A stretch of 64,000 nucleotides of DNA from Bryum argenteum (taxonomy: Eukaryota; Streptophyta; Bryopsida; Bryales; Bryaceae), in the NCBI GenBank assembly GCA_037043015.1, contig CM073328.1:13799495-13863494 (forward strand). The letters are read 5' to 3'. Position 1 is the stretch's first letter. Each line of letters starts with the position of its first letter. This document shows positions 1-12,164 of this stretch, piece by piece. A program made the position numbers and the translations under genes. The notes under the pieces were generated by a model that searched no databases, was not told the DNA's origin, and saw only the letters and a list, made by a program, of their open reading frames with translations.

Positions 1-565
1 TGAAATTTGTATCAAAGAAATAGTTTTACTCACAAATGGATATAAGTTCATTCACAAATACATATAGTTGTTATACATTGATATAGTATACTCACAAATT
101 TATACATTGATGTCAACATACATCAAATAGGTATATATTTTATATCACATAATAAACCCACAAATGAGTACTACTTCACATTCATCGTAAATGACATGAT
201 CCCTCTCAAGGCAATAGCATAATGAAATTTCACAGAAACTCGTTAAGATACGAAACAGAGGTAAATAATTTTCTTACAATCCTTCTCAGGTATTGAATAT
301 CAAAGTCACAACTAGGTGGCAGTGAAATCGATACAAAAGCAGTACCAAGTCTAATCATCACCGACACCGCAAGAATGATCGATATCGTCACCGACACCGA
401 AAACAATGGTGTGGTAATTAAGTTAAAACATCCATATCCATCGCAATACAAATAGCTCACTGATCAAGACTACGTAAGCTTAGTAGTAGCTCCATCAGCA
501 CCACCATTCTGATCCTCTCCCTGTAGTTCACAAAACTTTCTGCAGCTTATGCGGCAGGCAGATGC

Positions 566-3500
566 TCAATATTGCCATGAAACGATCTGTTCATTGGGAA
601 TGCCAGCTTCTTCCAGAAGCTCCATGAGCTCTTGCCGGGACTCCTGCTCCACGCACACGATTGCTGCTGTTGTGAAAGGATCGTACTCCAGATCGTCCTC
701 ATCCCACAAGGACGTGAAGGAGCCTACATCTCCTTGCCATTCTTCTCCTGCTTTGTCGTCTACTGTGGCCCGCACTTTCACGTTCCTTGATTCCCAGTCC
801 GCAAACTTGTCCTGCAAATGGCGAAATCAGATTGTGATGAAGCTGCAAATGGCAGTTCAATATGTACTGAAAATGATACTAGAGTGTGGAGATTTTCCAG
901 CAAAAGGTAAGTTCAGTTTGAGCTCGAAATGATACCAGATGTGGGGCTGGTTCTGTAAATGACAAGTTCAGTATGTGGTGAAAAGGGTACTTAAGTGGGG
1001 AGCTTGTCCTCTTAATGGTGAGTGCTGGAAGTGATACTAGATTTTCCTGTATATGATGAGTTCTGTTTGTGTTGGAAATGGTAATAGAGCGTGGATGTGT
1101 GAGGGTTAAGATACAGACCTGGTAGGCGAGCTCGGAGGGCTTGGCGGCCGAGCAGAAGAGCCGGACTTCGTCACGGAATGACAAGTTCATGCTGCCGTTG
1201 TCACCGTCGATGGCTTCGACGATGGCTCGTGCTACCGCCATGCCTCGACCTCTTGCAAAGAAGACGATCGTGGGGAAGCGAGCCAGGGTTAAAATCGGTC
1301 TCATGTCGAGTCCTGACTCCTGCAAAAAGGGGCCTACTTCCAGCTCTTGCCCTGCAAACAAACAATGTCAAAATTGAACCGAGACGCTTAAACTGTGAAG
1401 CTTGAGTTCACAGAAGCTACACGGGTGCTAAATGCCTAAAGGAAAGATTGAATTGACAGAAGCTCAAGAGTGCTAAAGGCTGCATAATATGAAAGGAAGT
1501 ATGCAAGCTCTTACTGCTAACACTTAGCACCACGAGAGTCCACCCGTGAAGCTTAGATCGAAGAAAGTTAGAGGAATGCTAATAGCTGCTTCTTAAGACA
1601 GAAGTATGAAAGCTTCCACTATGCTGATACTTAGTACCGCTCAAGTCCAACCAACAACCGACAGGATTCCAATCTCAAGAAGAGCCTCGTGTTCTTCTAC
1701 TCTCGGACGAAACCCTGATGACTCTTTGATGATACTTAGAGTGTTCTGAGGAGATGAAGATTACTGCAAGAAGGTCTGCACTTTTTTACCTTCAGTAACA
1801 GCGTAGAGCTCGGCGTTGGTGGCCTCGTCAACGTGAAGCTCAACAGGAGCTTTCACAGACAAAGAGTATTGAGGCAGCTTCATGGTGCCTGCGGGGATGT
1901 CGCCACGAAGCTTGTACAGCACAGGCTCGTTGATCTTCGATGAAAATGGAGAACTTGACGGGACTGCCTTCAATTCTTGCCCATTCAATCGAATCTGCGC
2001 CACGTTCCCTGGCCGCATGTATGCATTCTCGAGCGTCACCAGCTACACAACAAAAAACCGAAACCTAAATCAGTCTCAACCGTTGCAGCGAAACTCTGAT
2101 CATTTCTTTCTCCAGCAATACAGCAACAGCAAGATTGCATATTCCAAACAGTAGGTGTATAGTCCCTCCACTGCAATCGCTGAGTAGAACTAATCCTACT
2201 GTAGCTAAAATCTTCACGACGGTCTTTACCGTGCAATGGTACTGACATAGTACAATTCCTGCTCTAGATAAGTCGTCATGATGATCCTTTTTTAAAGGGA
2301 AGTAAAGCATTCTTGACCTGGGTACTCTAGTGTCAGTTCAGTCTCCAGCAATATAGCTACGAGATTGCACATTCTATACAGTGAGCATACAAGACCTCCG
2401 AAGAAGAAACCCCTGCAGTGGCACTCGAAATCGTAACGAAAAACAAACCCTGCTCTAAATAAATCTTCGTGATAAATAGAATCTTCGCACTCAAGCGGGT
2501 TCTTTCTCCAGCAATATAGCTACGAACAGTAAGCACACAAGATCTTCAAAAAGGAAGAAACTCCTGCAATGACACTCAGAATAGCGATATAGAACAAACC
2601 CTACTGTAGAAAAGCCTTGACAAAGAGGATAATGTAAAGCATTCGGAACACGAGCACTCTATTCAGTTGTTTCTTCAGCAATGTGGCTACGAGATTGCAC
2701 ATTTCGAACAGTAATCACACAAAACCTTCAAATTTACTCAAACCCTACTAAAGATAATTTTTCAGAAAGATTCTTTTCAAGAGAATGTACAGCATTCAAA
2801 CGAGAACACTCTAATCAATTCTTCTCCAGCAATTTTAGCTACATTCCAAACAGTAAGCACACAAGACCTTCGAAGAAAAAGCCCTGCAAAATCGCAAAGT
2901 ATAACGAATCCATTTGTAAATAAATCGCAACATTGAACAACCCCTGCTCATGATGATTTTTTCCGAGAAATTGCACATTCTAGACAGTGAATATCGTCGG
3001 TGACATCCCTGCAGTGGCACTCGAAAATGCGGTATAGGATAAACCCTCCTCTGGAAGAATCTTTTTGAGGAGGATACGGGTTGGCATACCTCTCGGGACA
3101 CTTCGGTTTCGATAGTGACGCAGCGGACACCAGCGGCAACATCACGAACGGCAACAACCTTACCGGCGTGCCAATCTTGGGGTGCAGTAGTCTCAACCTC
3201 CGAGACAACAAACCCCGAAGACTGCTCCTCAGCTTGCATGATCGCCTTCCGCTTCTGAAGAAGCTCCTGTTGCTCAGAGCTCAACTCGACCTCCGCGGCT
3301 TCGGCGACACTGCTGGCCACGGGCCCCAGCCGCCTCTGATGGGTCTTCTGAACCCCCCTGCGGGTGGTGGCCACCAGCTTGGGCATGGCGACGATGCTCT
3401 TGGAGCGAGTGGCAGCGCCATAGCCAGTGCTGCTGCTGGTTTGTTGCGCCAACGCAGCGCTGGAGCTCGCAACAGCCGCGCACCGCAGCGATGTCGCCAT
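566..3500 (-). CDS. pKIWI502-like FAD/NAD(P)-binding oxidoreductase, plastid-targeted
   Basis: Four exons join in phase: 3500-3090, 2042-1790, 1351-1119 and 811-566, giving 380 residues. All introns are GT-AG. The start at 3500 opens an Ala/Ser/Gln-rich, acid-poor leader (MATSLRCAAVASSSAALAQQ) that looks like a chloroplast transit peptide. After it come the motifs I recognise from the plant fruit protein pKIWI502 family, a ferredoxin-reductase-like fold: VTIETEVSRELVTLENAY at the start of the FAD-binding barrel, RFPTIVFFARGRGMAVARA as the nucleotide-binding stretch, and an acidic C-terminal part ending in IVSWQY. The family is predicted to bind flavin and pyridine nucleotide in plastids; its substrate is not established, so the function is family-level only. 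It is longer than the roughly 300-residue seed-plant homologues, mainly in the N-terminal linker. It is transcribed divergently from the ArgC gene, with 2.3 kb between starts. Confidence 0.85.
2095..3050. repeat. Degenerate tandem repeat filling intron 1 of the oxidoreductase gene
   Basis: Most of the 1.05-kb intron 1 (2043-3089) consists of about six diverged copies of one unit, spaced 120-230 bp. Each copy carries parts of the series CTCCAGCAATATAGCTACGA, GATTGCACATTC, ACAGTAAGCACACAAGACCT and CCTGCAGTGGCACTCGAAA. Copies begin near 2105, 2342, 2505, 2668, 2822 and 2968. The copies vary in what they have lost, which suggests old expansion followed by decay. Confidence 0.75.
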
Positions 3501-5815
3501 TTTTGCTGCGAGGTGGGGGAGACGGAATTGGTGAGGAGATCAACACCCAGAATGTGGAATTGCGAGTTCGGGGTCCTCGCCTCGCCGGGAGGAGGATGGG
3601 ATCGCAATCCTGGCGCCTTATCCATTGTGGGTTTTGTGAGGGCTTCGGCTGCCCGGGTGGGGCGTTTTTGTGTCTGCCCGTCTTTTCCTTTGACATTCTG
3701 GAGTCTTTTTCGTCTGCCCGTTTCGCCTTTCGACTTTTGAGAACCTTTTTCGTGGCCAAGTGGCATATATTGTATCTGCCCCTGGATATTTAGGCGATAA
3801 CGAAAAATCTTGAGAAGGAAGTTTTTTTGTCTTTTCTTTTTTAACCCCTAATAGCCTAATGAACAATTTATGGTCGATCCCGAAGTTTGAGGAGCTGTAG
3901 CACACTAAAAAAAGATATTTTTTGAAAAAAATTTAAACTTTCAAGAAGTTTAGTGAGTTGGGAATGAGATCCAATTTACAGAACCTGGTTCCGGTTCATA
4001 AATTGTTCAGAATAAGCCTTCAAACACAAACTGGGCAACACTATATGATTAGGGTTTACTAGGACTTTTTTTTTGATGATTTTTTTAGCTAAACAAACAA
4101 CTACCTATAGTCCTTACAGGGGAGCACACTTATGAATACAAGTAGTAAATTCTTTGATTGAAAGTAATAATTATAGCAATCAATCAGTGCAGAAAGCACT
4201 GGATATAATTTTTAGTCTAGTGGCTAGGCAGGAACTAGTATAATTGTCACTCGAAGAGGGCTTAGTAGTCACACCGTTGGTGTGATAACCTTAGAGCATA
4301 CATGCAAGGATCACTCAAACTAGCACTTCATTCACGCCAACCCCAAATGGGTTTAGGATTCATCTCCTTTTGCTTGTTGGCGTGGATGGCGCTAAAAATA
4401 TGCATAAAAAATGCAAGAATCGGAGCAAAAACTTGGCTATGAATTGCTCATTAATGGTGCAAATTTTAATGTAAGAAATCAATGATGGAGACTATAGCTT
4501 GAGTATTTTATGTGCAATCGGAAATCAAGTCAAAGACCATATCAAAAACTCTCCTACAATGAGGATGAATCTTCAAAATGAACTTATAGGTGTTTCTAAA
4601 ACGATGCCCTAAAGTGGCACCCTAAAATCTCCAATGTTGGTGCATAAGAATGAATCAAAGTTCAAAGCTGTTAAAGTTGTTACATGCATTGAGGTCTACT
4701 GAGCTACTACTATAACCTCTACTAGATTTTGGTAGTAAATAATTTATCAAATTAAAGAATAAAATTTGTCAATATTTCAACCATCAAGAAGCAAAATCTT
4801 TCAAAATACGATTAAATTTCATCATTTTTAGAGCTTTATATTCTTAACTCTATAGTTTTGATATTCTTAAGTATAAAACTCAAAAAACAATGTACTTCAA
4901 CAAAACACAGTGATGAAATCTATTTGTGAAAAATAAAAATGATTATCCTTTCAACAAAGGCGAAATCTCTTAGAGGCTACAGAATTGGTACCGAGCAGTC
5001 AGGCACCACAAGCCTTGGCTTGGTAGTTAGGATTCATGGCCCCCACTAAGAAGGCCGTGGATTCTATTCCCCATGCTTGTGTGGTACTCACTACCATAGT
5101 CCACCCAACTATGGTGGGGAGTTCTTGGACCTCGTTGTATGAGTACGTCAAAGCCCTTCAGTAGGATAACATGTTGGGTATCTCCAAGGCACTAGTGTCT
5201 AGCTAGGAACTAGCATAGTGTTCATTCTGAGAGGGGTTAGTAGTACAACTCTTGGCGTAATAACCTTTAGGCATACATCCAAGGATAGTTTCGTTCTAGT
5301 GGCTAGCTAGAAACTAGCATAGTGTTCACCTAGAGAGGAGTTAGTAGTCCAGCTCTTGGCGTAATAACCTTCACGCATACATCCAAGAATATTTTGAACG
5401 AACACTCTATTCACACCGACCTCTACACAGGTTCAAGTTTCTCTTCTATGGAGCTATGGAGCAGTCTACCAAAAATTCCTTCAACAATGCAAACCATGCA
5501 AACAAATGAACTAATAAGGAGTTTCCTCCACTTGGCGGCAAGCTTAGGCTCATCGATTCACCGAGTCACATTCTCGTAGCTCATTGCATCTGGCCCGACC
5601 TTCAACCAGCGATCGGACGGCACTCACCGCACTCGCACGGTCATAGGGGCACGAGCCTTCGAATACCTGAGCAGACACAATCCTTTTCCGAAAGAATTCC
5701 TACCTCGAATCACGACTAACCCACAATCCTCATTCTCAAACCCACAATCAGCTTTCATCATCAAATTTTTGGCACCACTGCCAGGGTTCTGGGTTTAAGC
5801 TCCAGCAAGCAAGCA
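3501..5815. other. Intergenic region between divergent genes
   Basis: This holds both 5' leaders and promoters. The stretch 3501-3700 is GC-rich leader of the minus-strand oxidoreductase gene, and 5560-5815 is leader of the ArgC gene. The AT-rich middle has no convincing coding exon. It contains the three-copy repeat listed separately. Confidence 0.6.
4216..5391. repeat. Three copies of a roughly 95-bp repeat
   Basis: Copies at 4216-4311, 5192-5288 and 5295-5391 share CTAGTGGCTAGCTAGGAACT, AGAGGGGTTAGTAGTC, CTTGGCGTAATAACCTT and GCATACATCCAAGGAT. The last two are head-to-tail. The sequence after the first and third copies (TTCATTCACGCCAAC, CTATTCACACCGAC) is also related, so the original unit was longer. 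Confidence 0.75.
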
Positions 5816-8800
5816 ATGGCGACTTCGTTACAGGCCGGAATGGCGATCATTCCTCGCTCATCGTTTTTGCAGGTACTCTAAAACCCACCAACATTCAAAC
5901 CTTTTTATGGCTTGCTGGAATCGCATTCTAATTGCTTTTAGGGTTTCAGGGATGCTCCTCACTCAGTTCCTGCTCCGGAGGCTCCTCATCCCGCACGACT
6001 ATGAGTGTTGCTGTCACGCCCAAAGAGTCTCTCAAGTCTTCAAAGGGCGATCAGAGCGAAACCGTGCGAGTTGGTGTTCTTGGTGCCAGTGGCTACACTG
6101 GCTCAGAGGTACGAATTGCTTCGTAGTAGAATAATTCTGGATGATCCCACGAACATTGTGTCAAATGGCACTTTGTGTTTGAAATTGGATACTGAATCTG
6201 CGTTGTTGAAGTCGGGAGTTATCGTAGAATTTGAGCTTTAGCTGAGAATGTGTTACATTGTTTACTATCGTACTTGTTTTTAGAAATGCATTTGAATGAG
6301 AGATGGAATTTCGATTGAGGCTTTGGTCGTTAAAATCAAACTTTCTGCGGTTTGCTTCTTCCACATTTTCAGAGTTTCCCGGCATCTTTTGCCCTTCAAA
6401 ATCTCATTCATCTCTTTGTGTTGAATTTAAAACTCGAAGTGCTTTCGATTGTGCCCTGGTAAGATATGAATTATTGCATTTCAAGTGTTACTGATTGCTT
6501 CATGCCGTTTTTCTGTATCAATAAATGAACTGTATGTACCCTGCAATCGGCTACTGAAAAAGCTTCTTTGCTGTTACAGAATCATAGGACCATCGCCTGC
6601 CGTGTAGAATTTGATCTCTAGTCGATAACGCACTACATGGCCTTCAGATTGTTGTTCTGGTACCTTCGATTAGATATAAATTAGTAACTTTACGAAGGAT
6701 GATCTGGAATTTTTTTCGATTGACGCTTCGATTGTTGAAATTGAACTTCTGCGGTCTGTTACACATTCTTAGATGCTTCATGGCATCTTGGCCCTTCAAA
6801 TCTCAATCATTTCGGAATTTTGAAGCTAGAAATGCATTTCGAATTTGCCCTGTTAGGAAACGAGGGCTAAGATGTAGTATCGGCGACCTTCCATGTATTA
6901 TTTCGTGCAGAATGTAGCAAGCGGGTACATTTGCCGAGGTGAGGTCGCCGATACTACATGTGTCCCGAGATGTCACTGAATGCATAATACTGTTCTGTAT
7001 GGATTGATTAATGGTGGTGTGTATGAACAGATCATTCGCCTGCTTGCGACACACCCGATCTTCAAAGTGACCATGATGACTGCCGATCGGAAGGCAGGCC
7101 AGTCGCTCGGGTCAGTTTTCCCCCATTTGATCACCCAGGTCAGTAAACTTTGACCCCAGTGTTCAATGCATCCTTTTTAAGAGAGATTTGAGTTTGTGTA
7201 ATAAGGCTTCGACATGGACGCTTGTGAATTACAGGACTTGCCAGATATGGTCGCAGTCAAGGATGCCGACTTCTCGAAAGTGGATGCTGTCTTCTGTTGC
7301 CTGCCTCACGGCACCACTCAGGTACAAACTGCACACCATTCTCTTTTCTTCACTAAGCAAGGCAATCAAGAGGATTGAAATGTTTTCATGTTTTTTTGTA
7401 CTACTGCTAGATTCTTTTCAAGCACCAGGAAGAGAAATATACGATGTTGAGGTACCAGAATGTTTGTTGAAAAGAGGAGTTATGCTTCTCCTCTTATGTC
7501 ATTAGGGTTCGAAGTTTATATAAACCAATAGAGAAGAGAAAGGGGTCATGTGAAAACACACAACATTACATATAGTGTTTAATATCAAACTTCACTTTGG
7601 GCGAACCACTGACAGAGGGCGTTCTGAACTAACAATAAAGATTAAGGGGTCATGATATGCACATTGTGATCATGATCGTTCAAGATACTTGAATCTCTTA
7701 AGGTCAAGAGTTTAAGGCCCACTCTGAATTTTAGGCTTTTCTAGGGGTAACGGTGAATGAGCCTTGTGCGCCCCTTGCTAATTCACTACTCTGTCACATC
7801 ACTTTCATGAAGATGTGATATGTTTCTTACCTCGTTTGAGTATTGCAGGAAATCATTGCAGCTCTTCCTAGAGACTTGAAGGTGGTAGATTTGTCAGCGG
7901 TAAGCTCAAAACAATGGCCTGATTGATTCGTACATCCTCCTTTCTTTACTAGATTACTAAAGTTGAACATACGACTATTGTCGCAGGATTTTCGTCTACG
8001 AAACACCGACACTTACGAAGAGTGGTACAATGGACCCCATCGAGCCCCCGAGCTACAGGTGAAGAAGCCATCTCTTCAGCACCTCACTGCTTGAAGAGCA
8101 TCAAGAAATATTGCTCAAATTATTATCCTCACGAATTGGACTGAGTGGGTTAGAGAAGTCATGCGGTTGAATGTATGCTACTTTTGAGATCGTTGTTTTG
8201 AAGTATCATGCATCATGTGGATGGGTTTATGGTGCATATAAGTTCATCGTTAATTTAATAAATATACGATTTGACTCGTCTACTAGGAAAGTCATTCATC
8301 TCTTAATTTTTCGTTAAATTGTTGAGTATTTCGTTGCAGACGGAAGCGGTATACGGATTGACAGAGATTTATAGAGAAGAAGTTCGGGCAGCACGTTTGG
8401 TTGCAAATCCTGGCTGCTACCCAACTTCAATTCAGCTCCCCTTGATTCCATTACTGAAGGTGCATTCATCTCTTAGCAAGTCTCCCTTTTTATATGGTAT
8501 TGCTGATAAACAGCGCTAACGTACTTTGTCATTTCAGGCTGGACTTATCGAGAAGGAGAATATTATTATCAACGCAAACTCTGGTGTCAGCGGTGCAGGT
8601 AAATCGAAACATCTGCTCCAATCAATGCTTTCTCATCGTTTCTATGGTTAATTAATGCATCTTGTTGTGTTCAGGTCGAGGTGCAAAGGAAGCGAATTTG
8701 TATACAGAGATTGCTGAGGGCGTTCACGCTTACGGAATCACAAGACATCGACATGGTAAACCATCTTATAATTTGTCGATCTATTAACTTTTGAAGCGAG

Positions 8801-9998
8801 CTTGTTTTGAGGATGATGGTTTTTGTGCTTTCACAGTGCCTGAAATTGAACAAGGCCTCCGGGACGCAGTCGGCTCCGAGATTACGATTAGCTTCACTCC
8901 AAATCTCATGCCCATGGTAATAATAATAATACTCTTCTATCTCTTTCTTCCAAGTATGTATTGATACAATGGGTTATGGACGATTTTTGAATGATGATGT
9001 CTTCCCAATTACAGTTTATATATCTTAGAAAGACTCTGATCAAACCCAGCCTTTCATATTCTAGGATCTTTAGCTATGAGAAGTGATATCATTGTAGAAT
9101 TCGAGGGTTATGGCCTGAACAAGTTTGAGTTTGGTGTTGGCAGAGCCGAGGAATGATGTCCACCATGTTCGTTCAAATGAAGCAAGGGGTGACAGTGGAC
9201 GACTTGAGAAAGCACCTTGTTGAACGATTTGCAGTAAGAATCTCTGCTTTTCTAGCTTCTTGATACTTTTCAACTCCAAACCATACAACATTCAAACAGT
9301 TCTAAAATTGATCATTGGGTGGTTGATGGTTTGATATGCAAGGACGAAGAGTTCGTGAAGGTTTTAGATAAGGGACTGGCACCGCATACTCGGCATGTAC
9401 GAGGCTCAAACTACTGCTTGTTGAATGTCTTCGAGGATCGGATCTCTGGCAGAGCTATCATCATCTCTGTGGTAAGCTTCATTGGACTGTAGTTAGATTA
9501 ATTCATTTAAGCTTCAGATCATCAAGCAATTCTATCATTTCAGTGGCACCTCCACACGGCCTTATCTGAAACCCGTGAGCAAATTCGCTATTGAGAAATC
9601 CAACCGTAGAATCTGTCTAATTAGCCTACCCTATCTTGAGATATATTGAGTCGTCAAAATTTCAGTTTTTGCAAAAAACAACAGCATATTTTATTTTTTA
9701 AGCAAATCGACCATTTCGACTTTAGCTGTTAATAACATATCATTAGCTTATACATAGCGATTTTATTGACTCATTCATAACAGACTTATTCAGTTTATTC
9801 ATAGCGATTTTGTCATATAATAAGAGGTTTATCAGACCATAGCGTTTGAATTTCAATGATTTTAGTTGCATTTTCTATGATTGTGGGCAGATCGACAATC
9901 TGGTGAAGGGTGCATCAGGGCAAGCACTGCAGAATCTGAACCTCATGATGGGCTATCCCGAAGAGTGTGGCCTACTTCAACAACCCCTGTTCCCTTGA
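5816..9998 (+). CDS. N-acetyl-gamma-glutamyl-phosphate reductase (plastid arginine biosynthesis)
   Basis: Thirteen GT-AG exons join in phase to 400 residues: 5816-5872, 5950-6108, 7031-7138, 7235-7321, 7849-7899, 7987-8058, 8340-8459, 8538-8598, 8675-8755, 8836-8915, 9144-9233, 9343-9471 and 9891-9998. The enzyme reduces N-acetylglutamyl 5-phosphate to the semialdehyde with NADPH, the third step of ornithine/arginine synthesis, in plastids. The first 50 or so residues are Ser/Thr-rich and fit a transit peptide. [12 protein letters not shown] (61-72) is the NADP-binding loop. [10 protein letters not shown] carries the catalytic Cys (about residue 204), and ITRHRHVPEIEQ has the conserved His. 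The C-terminus [19 protein letters not shown] is typical of the family. No key residue is missing, and the length matches other plant enzymes. Confidence 0.95.
6109..7030 (+). repeat. Internal direct duplication in intron 2 of the ArgC gene
   Basis: Two diverged copies lie at about 6229-6465 and 6605-6860, offset near 390 bp. Both run through GTAGAATTTGA, CGATTGA, a TCTGCGGT segment, GGCATCTT, GCCCTTCAAA and a final TTGCCCTG. The duplication makes this the longest intron in the gene. Confidence 0.65.
6872..6959 (+). other. Perfect 17-bp inverted repeat (hairpin) in ArgC intron 2
   Basis: ATGTAGTATCGGCGACC at 6872-6888 is the exact reverse complement of 6943-6959, with a 54-nt loop. It lies 71 nt upstream of exon 3 and would fold in the pre-mRNA. 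It may be the remains of a small foldback element or a structured RNA; nothing else identifies it. Confidence 0.6.
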
Positions 9999-10530
9999 TA
10001 GACTTTTAATAATCTATTAGAGTGAGGTAATACATACATGTAACGCTTTTAGACAGCTGATATTATGTGAGTCTCACAAAGAGTCTTCTCACAGTTTGAA
10101 TGGGATTCATTTGTGAGTTGCAAAATGTACTGTATCCCTACAGTATTCTTTTTGTCTTGTTGACCCTGTTATTAAGGAAACGAATGAGCTCTGAGGTTTT
10201 GAAGGAAAGCAGGTTTGGTGCGATTTTCAGGGGAGATCGTGTTCTTGTTCAAATCGAGATGTTTCTGAAGCAACATGTACGATTCTTTCTCTTCGTAATT
10301 AGATTTCCAACGTTGCAAGTGATTTGATTTTAGTTTAATGATGATGATGATAGTGTAAGCACGATGGGTGAACATTCAATTGTGGGAGGCGTTAGAGACA
10401 GTTTGAGTTGCTGGTACTGCGGAATTTTAGAGTAGTCTGAAATTGATTGAGCAAGGACTTTATGCTTTAGTAATAATTTTCACTTGTAGGTTCATAATAG
10501 CTCTCCCATATAATAGTACCATGTACTTCC

Positions 10531-11155
10531 AGGGTGTCACTCTAGGGCACTATTTTAGAAACACCTTCAACTTCAAAAATCCATCACACATTAGAGAAAT
10601 CCGCTAAGTAGTCCCCAGTTGGTCCCCAATTCGTCGTCTCATGCCCTGGTTTCAGTCATCCGTTAAGTAGAACGGATAGGGGACCAAATGCACCAAACTG
10701 GGGACCAGATGTAAACTAGGGACCTTCACACACACAGATGAACAACAACAATCACACTCCTTCGATCTTCCGTACATCACGTTACAGAGTGGGCACCAAG
10801 TTGAACCGGGAACCAAACCCAAACAATCATCAAAATCATGCATTTTTTGAGTTTAGTCCCTAATTCGATCTTAGAGTAAAAATTTGGTACCGAGTTCGAC
10901 ATTTGGTCCCCAATCCAACCAAAATTGGGTGTTTTGGTCTCTAGTCCGTGCGTACTTAGCGGATATTTCTCTATTGTAGAAGAGTCCAAAAATGATAATT
11001 TCCACTTACTCTTATCTTTTTCTACTAATTTTCCCCATACACAAAAATTGCTTGCACAGACATTGCATTGCTTGCAGAGAAATTACTTATAGTGGCAATA
11101 TCCATGTAGATTTCCCATGCTGAAAACTGAGCCATTATTGAACACCTTACTTAGC
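10531..11155. repeat. Dispersed repeat, copy a (interrupted by an insertion)
   Basis: Sequence from 10531 to 10591 and from 10974 to about 11155 matches 13071-13271 in the same order: AGGGCAC-ATT-TAGAAACACC, AGTCCAAAAATGATGATTTC, TACTAATTTTCCCC, then GCTGAAA-CCATTATTGAACACCTTACT. Copy b lacks the middle 380 bp, so copy a shows an insertion and copy b the empty arrangement. Confidence 0.75.
10592..10973. mobile_element. Inverted-repeat insertion (MITE-like) inside a dispersed repeat
   Basis: The ends are TAGAGAAATCCGCTAAGTA at 10592-10610 and, reverse-complemented, TAGAGAAATATCCGCTAAGT at 10954-10973; they differ only by a 2-nt gap. The related repeat at 13.1 kb lacks this segment. If the element proper begins GAGAAAT, the flanking dinucleotide is TA on both sides, as for Tc1/mariner (Stowaway) MITEs. 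Internal sequence repeats GGTCCCC/GGGGACC motifs and has no coding capacity. Confidence 0.7.
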
Positions 11156-11159
11156 ATTT

Positions 11160-11530
11160 GAAAGTAAGTTTTGTGATGTACCCTATCCTCAAGAAGTTTT
11201 TGGTTACGTTACACCTTTTTCTAGTGGCTTGCATTTAACATAATTCTTTTAACATGATATTTTGCACACCAAGGTAATCATTTATGAACAAACAAATTGT
11301 GTTTGTTTTCCTTGTTACATAAGCTACAGCTGTTTATTGTGTTTCAGTTCAAAATGATTTTCTTTTGCTTGATAGAGGTAACCTTCAAATAACCAATGGC
11401 AAGCAATATTAAAAGAAGATGTTAAGCTTCTTTACTTTTTACATGGTAGTTTGCATACCAAGTTAATCATTCATGAACAAGTTGTTTCCTTCCTTGTTTT
11501 GTAAGTTACAGCTAAATTTCCGCAATGTTA
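11160..11530. repeat. Two-copy direct repeat
   Basis: Segments near 11228-11335 and 11390-11515 share GGC(T)TGCA/AGCAAT, ACATGATATTTTGCA/ACATGGTAGTTTGCA, CACCAAGGTAATCATT/TACCAAGTTAATCATT, TATGAACAA and CCTTGTT..TAAG.TACAGCT. They are diverged tandem copies of about 170 bp. I see no function. Confidence 0.55.
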
Positions 11531-11595
11531 TCTGTGTTGATAATTTCCTTTTACATACGCAATTTCAAAATAACTTGTTTAACCTGTTTTCTTAA

Positions 11596-11855
11596 CCCCT
11601 AACTTTCCTTAAAACCCGAAACGGGTTTCGGAGGTTCGCGCCGGAGAAAAACTCACCCAACTTTGACCATTATAATCTCACAAATGAGGAAGAATGAACG
11701 GTTCAAATTTGGTATGTGAGAAGAATCTCAAGTGAACATTAAGATCTTACGGTTACATCTTTTGAATAATGCTTAGATTGAGATGTTTTGAGCGTAATTT
11801 AAAGGAAGATCAAATTTTATGACTTAGACCTTTTTGCAACAAGGAAATTTAGGGG
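11596..11855 (+). mobile_element. TTAA-flanked MITE, family 1 (empty-site reference)
   Basis: A 260-bp element with ends CCCCTAACTTTCCTT and AAGGAAATTTAGGGG, flanked by TTAA at 11592-11595 and 11856-11859. The interior carries CCAACTTTGACCATTATAATC and AACGGTTCAAATTTGG, which recur in the copies at 15.4, 19.1 and 25.0 kb. It keeps an intact internal TTAA about 15 bp from its left end, the site that is filled in the 15.4-kb copy. It is too short to encode a transposase. Confidence 0.8.
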
Positions 11856-12164
11856 TTAAGTAGCAACTTACTCTTTGAATTCAAATGTCACAATATCCCA
11901 CATGAAGTTTCTCATGATACCGATAAATTGCAAGAGCTTGGTTGCTCGTTCACAAGCAACATATGTAAATACGGACATCTACATGAAGAAGTACGAACTT
12001 GACTTTGTTGTTTTGTTGTAAATCAAGTCTACCATCCTTTTCATAGTTACCATGGTCGTAGGTTAAAATCAATGAATATATATTAGGGGTATAGTTTTGG
12101 GGTTTAGGTTGTGGAGTTTGATAGTTTGGGGTCAAAATTTTTGAAGTCAAATTTTTAAAACGGA

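Noticed and set aside
3491..3793. Overlapping open frames on both strands around 3274-3905
   Set aside because: They are GC-rich shadows of exon 1 and its leader; only the minus frame ending at the donor after residue 137 continues in phase into conserved exons.
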